Part shown: positions 33,972 to 54,829 of the stretch, piece after piece
Layout of the letters: each line of letters starts with the position of its first letter
How positions within the stretch are numbered: the stretch's first letter is position 1
Origin: Nectonema munidae
Lineage: Eukaryota; Nematomorpha; Nectonematoida; Nectonematidae
DNA length: 64,000 nt
Assembly (NCBI GenBank): GCA_030549495.1
Contig: JAUIRK010000376.1
Coordinates: 124,001 to 188,000 of the forward strand
Direction of reading: 5' to 3'
Translations under genes and position numbers: made by a program
Notes under the pieces: generated by a model
The model's database searches: none
What the model was told of the DNA's origin: nothing
Seen by the model: only the letters and a program-made list of their open reading frames with translations

Positions 33972-34505
33972 AAAATGGAAATATGCGGAGTAAAGTGAAA
34001 AGAATTGATTACGCCCTTTGAGTGAGTGATTGTAAAAGAGGATTGCGCTTAGGACTCTGTTCAGTCTCAAGTCACTGAGTGATCTCATTTCGAGGATGAA
34101 AGCGAAAGAAGAAAAGTGCGAAGGAAAAAGCGCTAATATAAGAAACTCCCTGTGACTAATCAATATTAATTATTTAAATTGAATTTGGTATAGCAAAAGT
34201 CCTACTTGGATTATCGCGCTCTTTCTCCTCGTCGTATGCGATGCACACGTTTTTCTGAAAAATAATAATACAATGGATGCGCAGGCAGCGCCGTGAAAAC
34301 TTTAATTAAAACTCTGCGCCATTCTACTTTCCTCAATCTTTGCTCTCTGCTTCGCCTTACACGTGAACGACAATTTCTCACTTTTAAAGATTTATCCATG
34401 CACAATCTATCGCAGTGCAGGATTCGCTACTTTTTCGAAGTTTCACTTTATCCTCGAAAACTATTAGATTAATGTAAACTGTTTTTACTGAACACCTTTA
34501 ATTTG
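33972..34505. other. No gene recognised; less AT-rich patch
   Basis: Positions 34205-34430 are distinctly less AT-rich than the surroundings (GCGATGCACACG, GCGCAGGCAGCGCCG). It could be an old exon or regulatory stretch, but I see no splice pair or domain. Confidence 0.3.
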
Positions 34506-34507
34506 GG

Positions 34508-34640
34508 CGTGAGTAAGGTTGGTTAGGTACTGGGTTTCGATAACACAAGGTCTTGGGTTCGATCCCGCATCAAGCTTACTTTCTCATAGTTCGATACAAG
34601 CGGCGCAATTGTGCCTTCTCGGTGAAAACATCCCACGGAA
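34508..34640 (+). repeat. tRNA-like SINE candidate
   Basis: GGTTGGTTAGGTACTGG followed 27 bp later by a perfect B box GGGTTCGATCCC (34555-34566). Between them, TGGGT-TTCGATA-ACACA can form an anticodon-like arm. The acceptor and T stems do not pair properly, so it is not a working tRNA. A tRNA-derived SINE head is the best reading. Confidence 0.5.
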
Positions 34641-35154
34641 AAAAAATTATTAAGTCCCTATTCATGTATGCTTTTCAACATACAAAAGTTTGATTCTGTG
34701 GCGGGCGGAAAAGAGATAAAGGGGGTACCCCTCGTCAGATCAGAGAACAAATTTTAATGACATAATTAAAAATATGATATTCGATTGAACAAACTAAAAA
34801 TGTCATTATTGGGGAATTTTTTGCATCCGCCATCATAATCATGACATCATAAGAGTCAAGCGTTACATACTCTCATTAAATCGAACATACCATTCAATAG
34901 TATACATTTTTTTGCCTTTGCCCCCTTCCCATTCCATTTCAATAGTCTCTGGATACGCCTTTGATTCTGTAGCATGTGACAAAAAGTTATGCTTATTTTT
35001 GTCAAGGGTGCACATATGTGAAATTATTATGGGGAGAGAGGGGCTGAGATTTTTTATTGTATTTACTCTAAATATTTTATATCAATGTATTGATTTTTCG
35101 TATTTTGTTTAGAAATTTGTTTTATGTGTGGAGTTTTTTAAGAAGATTTCTTTC

Positions 35155-35640
35155 ATAAAAAATGAAGGTAATCTATAAAAAGCTCTAACATATGTACAAA
35201 TCAAATTTATTAGTGGCAGAGTGCATTGAAAGAAAAACCTATAAAGTTTAGAACAGATTTTGGGATGTAAAGAAAGGGTACTTTCAGGCTTCTTTTTTAA
35301 TTTAAAGTGTCAAAAATGCCCCATATCTTGACTTAATTAAGGCAACAAGATCTCTATTAAAAGCAAAAAATAATTTAAATCAGCTTCGGACAATCTTTGA
35401 AATATGATTGCAACGGTTTTTAACGCAAAATTTTTCTATTATTCAAGTTCGATGACCTCTTGATCCTGGATCAAAGGGCATCGCTCCAGAGTGCTACAAG
35501 AAAGTCCCTACCAAGTCTAAGTTTCTTGGTTTCTGCTCAATAACCAGTCAAATCAATGCCTCAAGCATAATTCAAAGAATACGCATTCAAGGCGAAGTTA
35601 GTGCAAGACTGACTACCTTTTTTCTCCAATTCCATCATCA
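35155..35640. other. No feature recognised
   Basis: AT-rich, no frame of interest. Confidence 0.35.
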
Positions 35641-35735
35641 CTAAGCTTTTATGTTCTCTAGTGGGATTCGAACGGCTGACTACTACTTGCCTTAATTAAG
35701 CTTGAAGCTTACCCACCTTACCTTGTTTCGATGAT
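35641..35735 (-). repeat. tRNA-like SINE candidate
   Basis: On the minus strand there is an A-box-like GGTAAGGTGGGTAAGC, then a B box CGTTCGAATCCC (35661-35673 region). Spacing is similar to a tRNA but the stems do not close. Probably a SINE head. Confidence 0.4.
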
Positions 35736-35940
35736 CATCTCGCACTTCAATTGTATGCTACCATTTAAGCTTTGTTACCGCATATATTCGCGCATAAGAC
35801 GGGGTCAAACTATAGACGGATTTGGTGGAATTCAGCAGGTCTCTAAGATTGGAGAAGATGTTCATATTTTTGATGGTCTTTTTATATGCATTTACAAATG
35901 GATTCTTTACTTTTTAGACTTCTTTGCAGGAATAAAATAA

Positions 35941-38900
35941 TGATTGGATGCTTTTCTGTACAGCAAGAAAAATCGTATAATTATGAAATCACAAACGTTA
36001 CCATATGAGAGTGTTTCCTGATCATGCAATTTTTCACTAAATTTGTTCATTTTTGGAATTCCTTGCTTCTATTTTAAAAATTTCGCAACTATGTTAGATT
36101 TTAATTTTCTGATCAACGTATAAGGTTGAAACGATTTTGATATTTTTTTATCTCAAATATATTGAATAATAAATTTTTCAGCTTCATAACCACATTTAAA
36201 ATGTTAATTTATGCTTACAGTGTATTTAATTTTTTTCGAAGTGAGACATGTCTTAGATTTCTTACAGTAAGCGACTTTTGGCTAATTTTGCTCTGTGGAA
36301 ACCTTGCCTTCGATAGATTTGACGTTTTTTGGCCAGAATAGTTAGACTATTAATTAAATGAAGTTTTCTTTATTCGTTATTAAAAAAAGGCATTCTATCC
36401 TTCACTAATATTTTCTAGTCAATTCAAAATCCTCACCATCATCATCTATCTCAGTGATTTTTCATCTTTATCTCAATATGCTCGCCTTTTATATAAATTT
36501 GACTTTGGGGGTGTGTCTATATATTCCTCATCAAATGTTTAATATTCTAGTTAAAGTCATGAATCAATTTTGTATTCTCTTTTTGTCTTGTTTTCAAACA
36601 AAAGATCAATTATTATTTTTCCTCTTTTTAAGAATTATATTTTCGCAATTCTTACTTATGCAACAGCTTTTAATCTTCTTTTATGGGCGGACACTCTTTT
36701 GTAGCCAAGTCAATAATATTATTTAAATCTTAGTTTGTCAGTTGAAAATATATTATTAAATCATGTCCATGTGTATTCCTTATTTGGTAAAGTAGCGAGG
36801 AAATAGTCAAAAAAATAAAATGAACAAATAATTTAAAGTAGGAATGAAATAAGTTGAGTGTGAGAGCGTGAAGTGTGGAAAGGTTTTCAAATACTTCATG
36901 TTTTACACTTTTTGTATGAATTCGCAATTCTGTTTCACAATAATTTTTTTAAAAATTTGGATATAGGGCATTTGTATTGAGATTGAGGATTCCACAAGCA
37001 GTGTTCGATCCGACACTGGTAGTAAAGAGCCAGCGGAACCTCTATCAAAAGTTTTGAGCGATGAAAGTATCACGCAAAGTAAACACTGCAGGCTCACTTT
37101 GATTGTGTTCAGAGACAGTTGAAGAACAAATTCTTAGATTACTTCAACTCGAAAAGAAGCCTCACATGAACAGGCGCGTATTCATGGGGAGAGGGATCCT
37201 TCCTCTGCTCACTTTGCAACTAAGCATGTTTGACTATTTTATAATGAACCCATATCATCTCATCGTCAGATCAAACTGACCATTTCTTGATTTTAGGGTA
37301 TTTTTTTTACTTAAACCTGACTGCTTTCTCTGGGATGAAATGGGGTAAACAAATACTATTTTTGTACAAATTTTTGGACGCTTGATACGGAGATTTTTTT
37401 CTAATTTTTGGGTACGAATGGTCTTGGTTAGAAAATGTCGATAATAGTGATGGTAACGATACTAAAGTTTTTTTTATTTTGAAAGTAAATATTTTTCACA
37501 AATCGACTAAGTATTCAATTATCTTTGATTAAGCTGAGAAAACATAAAAAAAAACGTCAAAAATTTTCTATATTCTTATAGTTAGCACAAATGATAATAA
37601 TTAACTTATAAACCCTTTACGCACGTGGCCAAAACCTTTTAAAAACCAATTTTAACAAATATGAATTCACCAAACTTTTAACAGTATTACTTATTTCACT
37701 TTCTATCCATGACGCTGTCAGAAGAAAAATTTAAAAAAAAAATCACCTCTCTATCAAACATTTGACAGCGAATGCCCCATAAATAGACCGTAGACAAGCG
37801 ATTTTTTGATAGAATTCAAAAGCAATTGACCAAAATCGTCTACTTTAAGTGGATTGATCGGTTAACGGTTAATTCCATCACGAAAACACAAAAAAACGAC
37901 CGAGTCAACCTCTTTACGAATTCTCAAACTGCTATTTTGTCTTGTGCAATCGATGCCAAACTATAGGCTAAGAACAAAAGGGGCCTCAATTCCTTGGATT
38001 TATCATTTCCAATTAAAAAACCTTTTCCAACCTACAGAAGTCAGAAATAAAAACTCCTGATCAATAAACCTAACTACTGCCTTCAACGAATATAATAATA
38101 TGCAAAGAACCTTACATCGAAATTCTTTCCCTTTCTCTGAGTTCAACTCGTCTTCACACTCACATCTCCATACAGTTTATAGATTTGAAGTTTTTAACTT
38201 GTTACTAACCTTGTTTTAGTTAGAAATTTATCATAAAAAAGGGACCAAACCCGTTCACAGAACGATTTTTTTCTGTAGCCCTGACCGATCTAGTCCGTAG
38301 ATATATTAGTCTGTTTCGGTCTCTTTTAAGCGATAGTCGGTCTAGTCCAGTCCTTGTAGGGATATTATGAGGAGCAGATTGGACTTTGAACAGGTCACAA
38401 GAGAGGATATTTGACTAGTTCTGTGTTTATTCCAACTGCATATGAGTCCACTGAAGTTGTCTAAAGTTCACTATGGAGCGTGGTACTCGTGGAGAAGGAT
38501 ACTTTATTGCCCAAATAAATTTTCTAGTTAGCAAAATCAAAATATTGAGATTTAAATCATTATGGTCCAGTAATTAAAAGTAGTTTGAGTGTCATCTCGA
38601 TTTGAATCAATGAATGAAAGCTCAATACCGAATTTAAGCACAAGAAATTTTGTTTTTGTCGCTGGATTAGCAATTTCATTAAAGCAAAATCTATTAGTTA
38701 GAGATTAACCGATATGATCCCTTAGCCTCAAAGTGAACCTAGCCTCTATACCAAACGATCGCAAATCTAAAGCTCGAGAGCAAAATTTAGCTCTAAAATG
38801 TTCGTTCATTATATAACTAAATATACCAAGATGATATAAAATTAAAACTATTGCTTGAATCATTAAAATAAATCTGTGGTGTTATGTTCCGTTCATCTTT

Positions 38901-40770
38901 AGCTATTAAAGTATTGTTTTTATTTCCAGATTTTTCATGAAAGTATATGTGTGTAAATTTATGTTTTTTAATATGTCAAGTAAAGAAAAGTTGTGGAAAG
39001 AATTGAAATTGTCAATAAAAAAATCAAACAGCTGTTTTGTCATTTTCTGGAGGGAAGTATAGGACATTATGCATTGTTAATGTTAATTATTATGAAAAAA
39101 ATCATATATATCTACATACATACAAATCTCTCCTGATCCCAACCAAAGCGGCTCTGTCGCAACCGGTATAGTGATAATAATATATCTGTCAGTGGAGGCC
39201 AACAACAAGAAGCTAGTACATTGGAAGAAACTAGTTACAGACTTGTCTCTTTTAACGTCCTTTGTTCCCGAATCCACAGGGTAGGACGTATCTCACACAC
39301 ACATTTGTGCGACTAGTTACAGACTTTTATGGAATATTATTATTGAATGACTTTTGACTCTGGAACACGGCCAACTTAGCTACACCATTAACAATTGGAC
39401 ATAGGATAAATTTGTAAAAAAAGGAAAAGGCTTAATTTTCAATATTCATTCACGTTTACAGTGAAAAGTAATATCATAAGAACCAGGTAAAAAAGTGAGA
39501 AGAAACGGCAGAAATGAAAATACCATTACCACATAAGAAAAATCTCACAAATCACAGGAATAATTTCCTCAACTGAAGAAGATGATCCGACCACTGGAGG
39601 AAAAAAGATACGGTATTCACCTTCATAAAAACAGGTTATATGTATCCATTCCAATGTTACAAAAATGGAAAGTAGACGCTATTTTAAACTGAAATCAATA
39701 GACGTTTAATACAGCCGTCTGCTTTGTCTCGTACTTAAAAGAACCATCAAAAGTGATTTATGTGAAAAAGTGGTTCCTTAAAAAAGGCTGAAGAAGATGG
39801 AAACTGTTAGATATAGACATGCTGATGGTGTTAGTTTTGGCCCCCAGAATTACGCTACGCTATCTTAATCGACGTTTGCAGTCACTCCAAAAAACATAAT
39901 TATATTATGAAACTGAATGAACTCTGTTCTCTCCAAAAATGGTGCTACAATTACGGTATCTATGTTTCATTGTACCTTCGCAGCAGCAGGGATGAGTAAG
40001 TGTAGTACCAGTCAACCGACCTGGCATCCACATATACTGCTCGCTCCATGAGTGGGCTTCCACACATGGCTAAAAGCTACCAGAGATCTCCATGGTAAAG
40101 GCCAACCAAGACGGTTTTCGAAAAAAATAACTTATGGGTCGGATATCGTTTGCAATTTCAAATTTTATTGCGGTTCGGGTTAGATACCAGTTTAATTTAA
40201 TTATCGTTTCCTTTAACTAGCTCAATAACGAATTTTTAAATAACAGTTATATTCTGTCTTCATGTGTATTATTATCTTGTGCATGAAATTATCATGTGAA
40301 TGTGAATCACAAAGTTTTGAAATAATTGATAATAATCATCATAGATTTCATTAATCCTTACTTCATTAAAAAATCATTGCCTCAATTTTTTGCCAAAATC
40401 AGTGAAGCAATCTTGTGAAACAAGCTGACATTCTATTTTACTTATGCTTGAATCAATTATTCATGTGTATAGCGAATTGCATATAAATATCGCAGACCAT
40501 GCTCCTATACTAAAAATATCAAGAAAAGCAGCACATCGTTTTTTTATTACAAAAACGTATTTCCTTTTTGCTCTATTTAACGTAGTAATTCAAATCTTTG
40601 AAACAAATACGGAGCCCTTTTTCATATGATTATTCCTTTAATTCAAACACCTAAAACTAATTGTATTATCGATGAAAAAGCTATTATGAAAAATCATCTT
40701 TAAAAAAAAATGTTTCCGATTTGCTTGAAAAAAAATTAAATCTAATGCTAATTATCCAGACGGTGGTTGT
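35941..40770. other. Long stretch without a recognisable gene
   Basis: Short frames only on both strands. TACCGCATATATTCGCGCAT at about 35776, just upstream, looks like a lone transposon end. Positions 39960-40110 share blocks (CGCAGCAGCAGGGATGAGTA; TTCCACACATGGCTA) with 49215-49345, so they belong to a common dispersed repeat. Positions 38270-38360 hold two imperfect GACCGATCTAGTCC-type blocks. Confidence 0.45.
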
Positions 40771-40776
40771 TTTTAA

Positions 40777-40915
40777 CCCATTAAGCCCCAATATTCTAAT
40801 TTGGGAACATAAGTAATTTCATCTACGTCTGCTTTTTTCAATGACTTTGAATATAAGTCGTCTGCGTTTTTTTAAATATCTTCTGATTTCTATGGTACTA
40901 ATGGGTTAAATCCAA
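40777..40915. mobile_element. TTAA-flanked piggyBac-type MITE, family B
   Basis: A 139-bp element with ends CCCATTAAGCCCC and GGTACTAATGGG and TTAA on both sides (40773-40776 and 40916-40919). Its interior carries TACGTCTGCTTTTTTCAATG and AAGTCGTCTGCG, the inverse of the GCAGACGA motif of family A. It is about 90% like the copy at 47366. Confidence 0.87.
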
Positions 40916-40919
40916 AGCA

Positions 40920-42464
40920 AAAAGTTTGAACGTTTTGTCTAAAAAAGAAAATGTTGAAATGATAAAAAAAATGTGACAACTCAAATTGAAGAAATAACTT
41001 ATCTAGACAAAGAAATAGATTAATCTTCGCCATCTCAGGCGCATCGTATCGTATCGGCTTTATGGAGGAGCTTAATGATCATATAGAGATGAAATGGTGC
41101 CCAAACATTTCGTAGCGAACGATGGTTTTGCTGCACAAATGTGTTGTTGAAAGAAAAAAAAACAATTACTTTTCCTCTATATATACATTGAAATTATAAT
41201 CGTAATAGAGAAAGAGAGTTTTTACCTCAGACTTTTGTAAAACGAACTTTAGCATATTCAAATAGAACGCGATAAAGAAAAAGATTCAGCATTTTAATTT
41301 GAGCATTAATACTCGTTTTATTAAAGACCCTGTTTAGCAGCTACTACAATTTCTTTTATCAAAAAAATTATTAGTTCTACTTACTAACCAAATTACCAAA
41401 GACTCTTGTCCATAATTCCACTAATGAATTAGTAAGATTTGCGAGTTTGAAAGTGAAACCTCCCAGCAATATTAGTAAAAAGGAAATCTCACTATTTGCT
41501 ATCTTTATCAGCTTATAATTAAAGAATTACCTTGTTGGCTGTTTAACAGTTTAAATAGTATATAGCTTTTGACTGTTTAACACTCTTTCGACGAAAAGGC
41601 TCTTCGATTAAAAATGTCCATTCACGAATCGACGATATGTCTGTTCGATGAACTGTCTATCCGCTCACGGATGAAATGACGGCAAGATTATTCTTCGGTG
41701 TTTACTAAATTAGCTACAGTTGTTTAAAAATTTTGAAGTGTTATGCCAAGTAGCGCATATATTGTCTCAAAAAGAAGAACTGGTAGCATGGACAATGGAT
41801 GATATTTTATTTTTGAATAGTTCTTTGAATTTGAATTGAAGAAAGGCCACATATGCAGATCTCTGAGAGCTACATAAGGTAGCTTCAAATTTTAAATTCA
41901 AAGGAGGAGCTAAGTTGTTCCTCTACTCCGCCTTATACTCACAACTACAACAGCTGCGAGCAGAGTGAAGAAGCAGTTGCGGACAATAGAGTACCTCAGC
42001 TAACATGAAGCGTCTTTATGGTATATTCAAAAATGGTTCATACATAATCCGCATTAAAAAAAATGAAAAGTAAAAAAATCGAAATTGGCATCTGTTTGTA
42101 CAATATAGGTAGTCTTTAAAGCACGCTTGACTGCTTTTACTTTGTGTCACGTTTAATACTTTGAAAGGAACATATGTGGGTGCATCGCCATTGAAAAAAA
42201 TCACGAAACACTGAACTAGAATACCCTTATTCTATTATTGCAATTTCTACTTGTTCTTAATTAGTCGTTCTCTCAACTAGGGGATAGTCCAACTATAGTC
42301 TATACTGGTTGGGGTTTTCTTTTAACCCGGAATATTCTCAATTCTATTACTACCATATTTCCGGTTTCAACAAGGCCACATCCCAAAACGTTACTACAAG
42401 AGTACAACATCAAAAACACACACAACTTCTTCTATCATACAAAAAGGAGATGTGTATTTATTTC
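40920..42464. other. Region downstream of NUP88; no gene recognised
   Basis: AT-rich, with short frames. The minus-strand NUP88 transcript should end near its right edge, shortly after the poly(A) signal at 42457-42462. Confidence 0.4.
42457..42462 (-). terminator. NUP88 poly(A) signal AATAAA
   Basis: AATAAA on the minus strand directly after the NUP88 stop codon (TGA at 42467-42465). A 3' UTR of only a few tens of bases would result if this signal is used. Confidence 0.65.
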
Positions 42465-51828
<9,364 letters not shown>

Positions 51829-51864
51829 TTCATGCTTCAACAGAAAAGCGCAATAAGTGAAGGC

Positions 51865-52763
51865 CTAAAAGATGAAATAAAGGATTAACATTACGCTAGA
51901 CTTTTAACACACCTAGTTCATAATTATTTTTAAATATCACGACTACGATTCATATGTCCCTTAAATGCCTAAAACACAATTCATATTAAAACAAAATTAG
52001 TTTGAATCCAGCTTCTATAAGAGCACATGGATAAACATACACTGCCTTGGGAGAACACACTCTATAACATGGAATAAAGTTAAGAAATACAATAAATGTT
52101 TTGCTTTTACCTAATAGTGCGAAAATTGACTATAAAATTCAGTAAAAAATTAACTAGAAGCATTCTATCGATTATTCTGAAAACTATTTTGATTGCAGTA
52201 GAACCTTGATCTTAAGGACATATTTGATCATCAGTCATGTGTCCCTTTAACCAAGGTTGTCACTATCACCAACGTAGTTAAAAGCGGAACGACTCTTAGA
52301 TTATATAATGATATGCTTTTTTTTAAAAAAATGGCGATAATAGATTATTTTTGAAACTTGCTAATGCTCGATATGTTCCAAAGTTGTTTGAGCTTTACAA
52401 AGTTAATTGAATGTCTTTTTACAGACAAAAAGATTAGAGTTCTGAAATAAGCTCTATAACCAGGGCTGCAGAGTCGGAGAATTTTTGAGCATTCGGAATC
52501 GGTGGAAATTGACCGACTGCGACTCCTCAATTTAATAAGATTAAGGCCAAATTAAAAATTTATATAATCAATAACAGTTCCTCTAGCACAAGTGAGTGAG
52601 GAAAGACTCGTCTCTGTTTTGAAGATAACCAAGTGGAATGGATCTGAGAAGATATTGCAAAAGATATTTTATTCTTAAAAACATATAGTTATAGTGAATA
52701 AATTTAAAAAAATCGCCCTATTTATTTTGCCCCTCTGAAACTCCCTTGAAATATATACATATA
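51865..52763. other. Upstream of NUP88 start exon
   Basis: Should contain the 5' UTR intron and perhaps the promoter of NUP88, but I cannot place the first exon. CAGTAGAACCTTGATCTTAA at 52196 and its near-inverse ending about 52265 look like a small Tigger-type palindrome. GAGTCGGAGAATTTTTG to GACTGCGACTCC (52470-52525) is another imperfect palindrome. Confidence 0.4.
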
Positions 52764-53330
52764 CAGTTGACTACCTCTAATCCGGACCTTCGTTAATCCG
52801 GCACTTTGATTATTCAGGAAATCTTTAACTTAGCAAAATTATTGAATGATTGATTCAAATAATAACTGAACTTCTCGAAGTTTTAGAAGATAAAAGTTTC
52901 ATAAATGAAGAAGAAATAATGAGTCTTTATATCTTGCAAGAAAAACTAATTAGAGAAAGACCAAACCTAAAACAATAAGCTAAAAAGGAATGTTCAAAAA
53001 ATTGTCTACACCCAGTAGAATCAGTACATCTGAAAATTAACTTTCAAATTCTAATGTGCAATAAATTTTTGAACTTTTAGTAAATAGACATCTGACATTC
53101 AATTTTAGTTCAAGACAAGTTTATAGTGAGAGAAATAGAGTAAACAAAGGGTGATTTTTTAAAGAATCAATAATCTGGAAAATTACTAATTTGAAAAGGC
53201 CAAATTCCAAAGATTCCGAAATAGTGATAGACTTAAAATTATACATAGCCTACGTAGAAAAGATTAATTATCTTCCAAGTATCCTTATTTACAAGATTAC
53301 CGTATTAATGAGGTGTCCTTAAGACGCAGC
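52764..53330 (+). pseudogene. Tigger-type element relic
   Basis: CAGTTGACTACCTCTAATCC followed by GGACCTTCGTTAATCCGGCA is a characteristic Tigger left terminal repeat, next to TA. The frame ELLEVLEDKSFINEEEI downstream fits the acidic C-terminal region of such transposases. The core is absent. ATTAATGAGGTGTCCTTAAG near 53310 may be the decayed right end. Confidence 0.5.
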
Positions 53331-54800
53331 CCTTGTATCTAAAAGAAATGAAATTAATAAAATAAGAATAATATAAATGCAATAATTTGATTTAAAATAA
53401 ATATAAAATTTGAATAGTAGAAAACATAATTTAAGAATAAACGTTGTTATACAAAAATATAAGAATTTATTTTTTAAATTTAAAAAATGTAATTATATAA
53501 ATATAATTCGAATTTCAAGAAATATCAGAAAATTATATTAAAAAAATATGTTATGTTGTTAAATACAGAGAAATACAGGAGCAAATACAGAACCCCCTCC
53601 CCCTACGCCTCTTATCAACGGATCTAAGTACAAATAAAAGCAGTTAATAAACTAATCTTGTATTTTATAAAAATTTTAGTTTAATACTAGAAGTTACTTT
53701 ATTTTTCTTCAAGTATCAAAAACATAGTAAAATCAAATTTATTTAAATCCAAATTAGTTTAAAAATAGAGCAAACTAAAGTTAAAATAAATAAAAATTAA
53801 AGAAATTTTTTTCTTTATTAAAAATTTAAATCGAGATTTCCCTGTTCTTATGAATTTTATTAAAAATTTTGGATAAATAAATAAATTTTTAATAAACTCT
53901 GTAGAATCAGTCACAATCATTGGTTTCTTCATATAGATTTCATAAATATATCAAGAAAAGGGCTATTATTCATTGCTACATTTATATATTAATTTTATTT
54001 GATATTAAATTATATCAGTGGGCATACCCACAACAAAGTACACTTCAGATGTGCGAAAGTAGGTAATTTTGAGCAGAAAAAATTTAATACATATAAAAAA
54101 ATCTTCCATAGAATCGGGTTCAATGTGCCCTATTGTGCATTTCAAAAAAGACGGCTTAGAGAGATAAAACTTGTCCAAATGTCCAAGCTGTCAACATTTT
54201 GCCGACCTTTTGTTGCTTAAAAGATAATTGAATAGGTAAAGATAAAACGGTTAAATATAGTAGATGACTTGGAAGCAAATAAAGCCCTTTTTTTATTATG
54301 TGGCTCAATTATAGCTAATTTAACAAATTTGCTATTAGTTTTTAAAGATTTAATAAATTAAATACCTCCAAGCTTAGAAACGTTAAGATTGCAATTATTA
54401 ATTTATCACGAATTTTTTGTCTTCTAAGTCGATTCGTATACTTTTAATTATACACCTAAGTTTAAAATAATTATTTATAAAAACGTCAAGCCTAGCTTTC
54501 AAGAGAGAAACGTCTTAATTTTTGTGAAAAAAACGATCTAAACCTACAAAATCATTAACAACTGAGGAAATTTTGATATTATTAACAGAAATATTATTTT
54601 TACAAGGGTATTTTTTTAATAATTTCTTTAATGAAGTCAACTGATTATACTTTATTGGGCTTCGTTGGAAACTTTAAGCTTAACTCAATTTGAAGAGTGA
54701 GAATCAAGTTTAGCAACTTGGGCATAATATATAAGTTATCTATGTTTAATTCGGTTAAAATAAATTTCACGATTTGGTTAATATCTAGCTCTTAGACGAC
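53331..54800. other. No gene recognised
   Basis: Very AT-rich (especially 53340-53560 and 53700-53900). A plus frame at 53999-54220 and following pieces (DDLEANKALFLLCGSII, SLETLRLQLLIYHEF) look like a decayed protein of unknown family. Confidence 0.35.
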
Positions 54801-54829
54801 CATTTTCATTCCACCTTACGCTTACTCTC

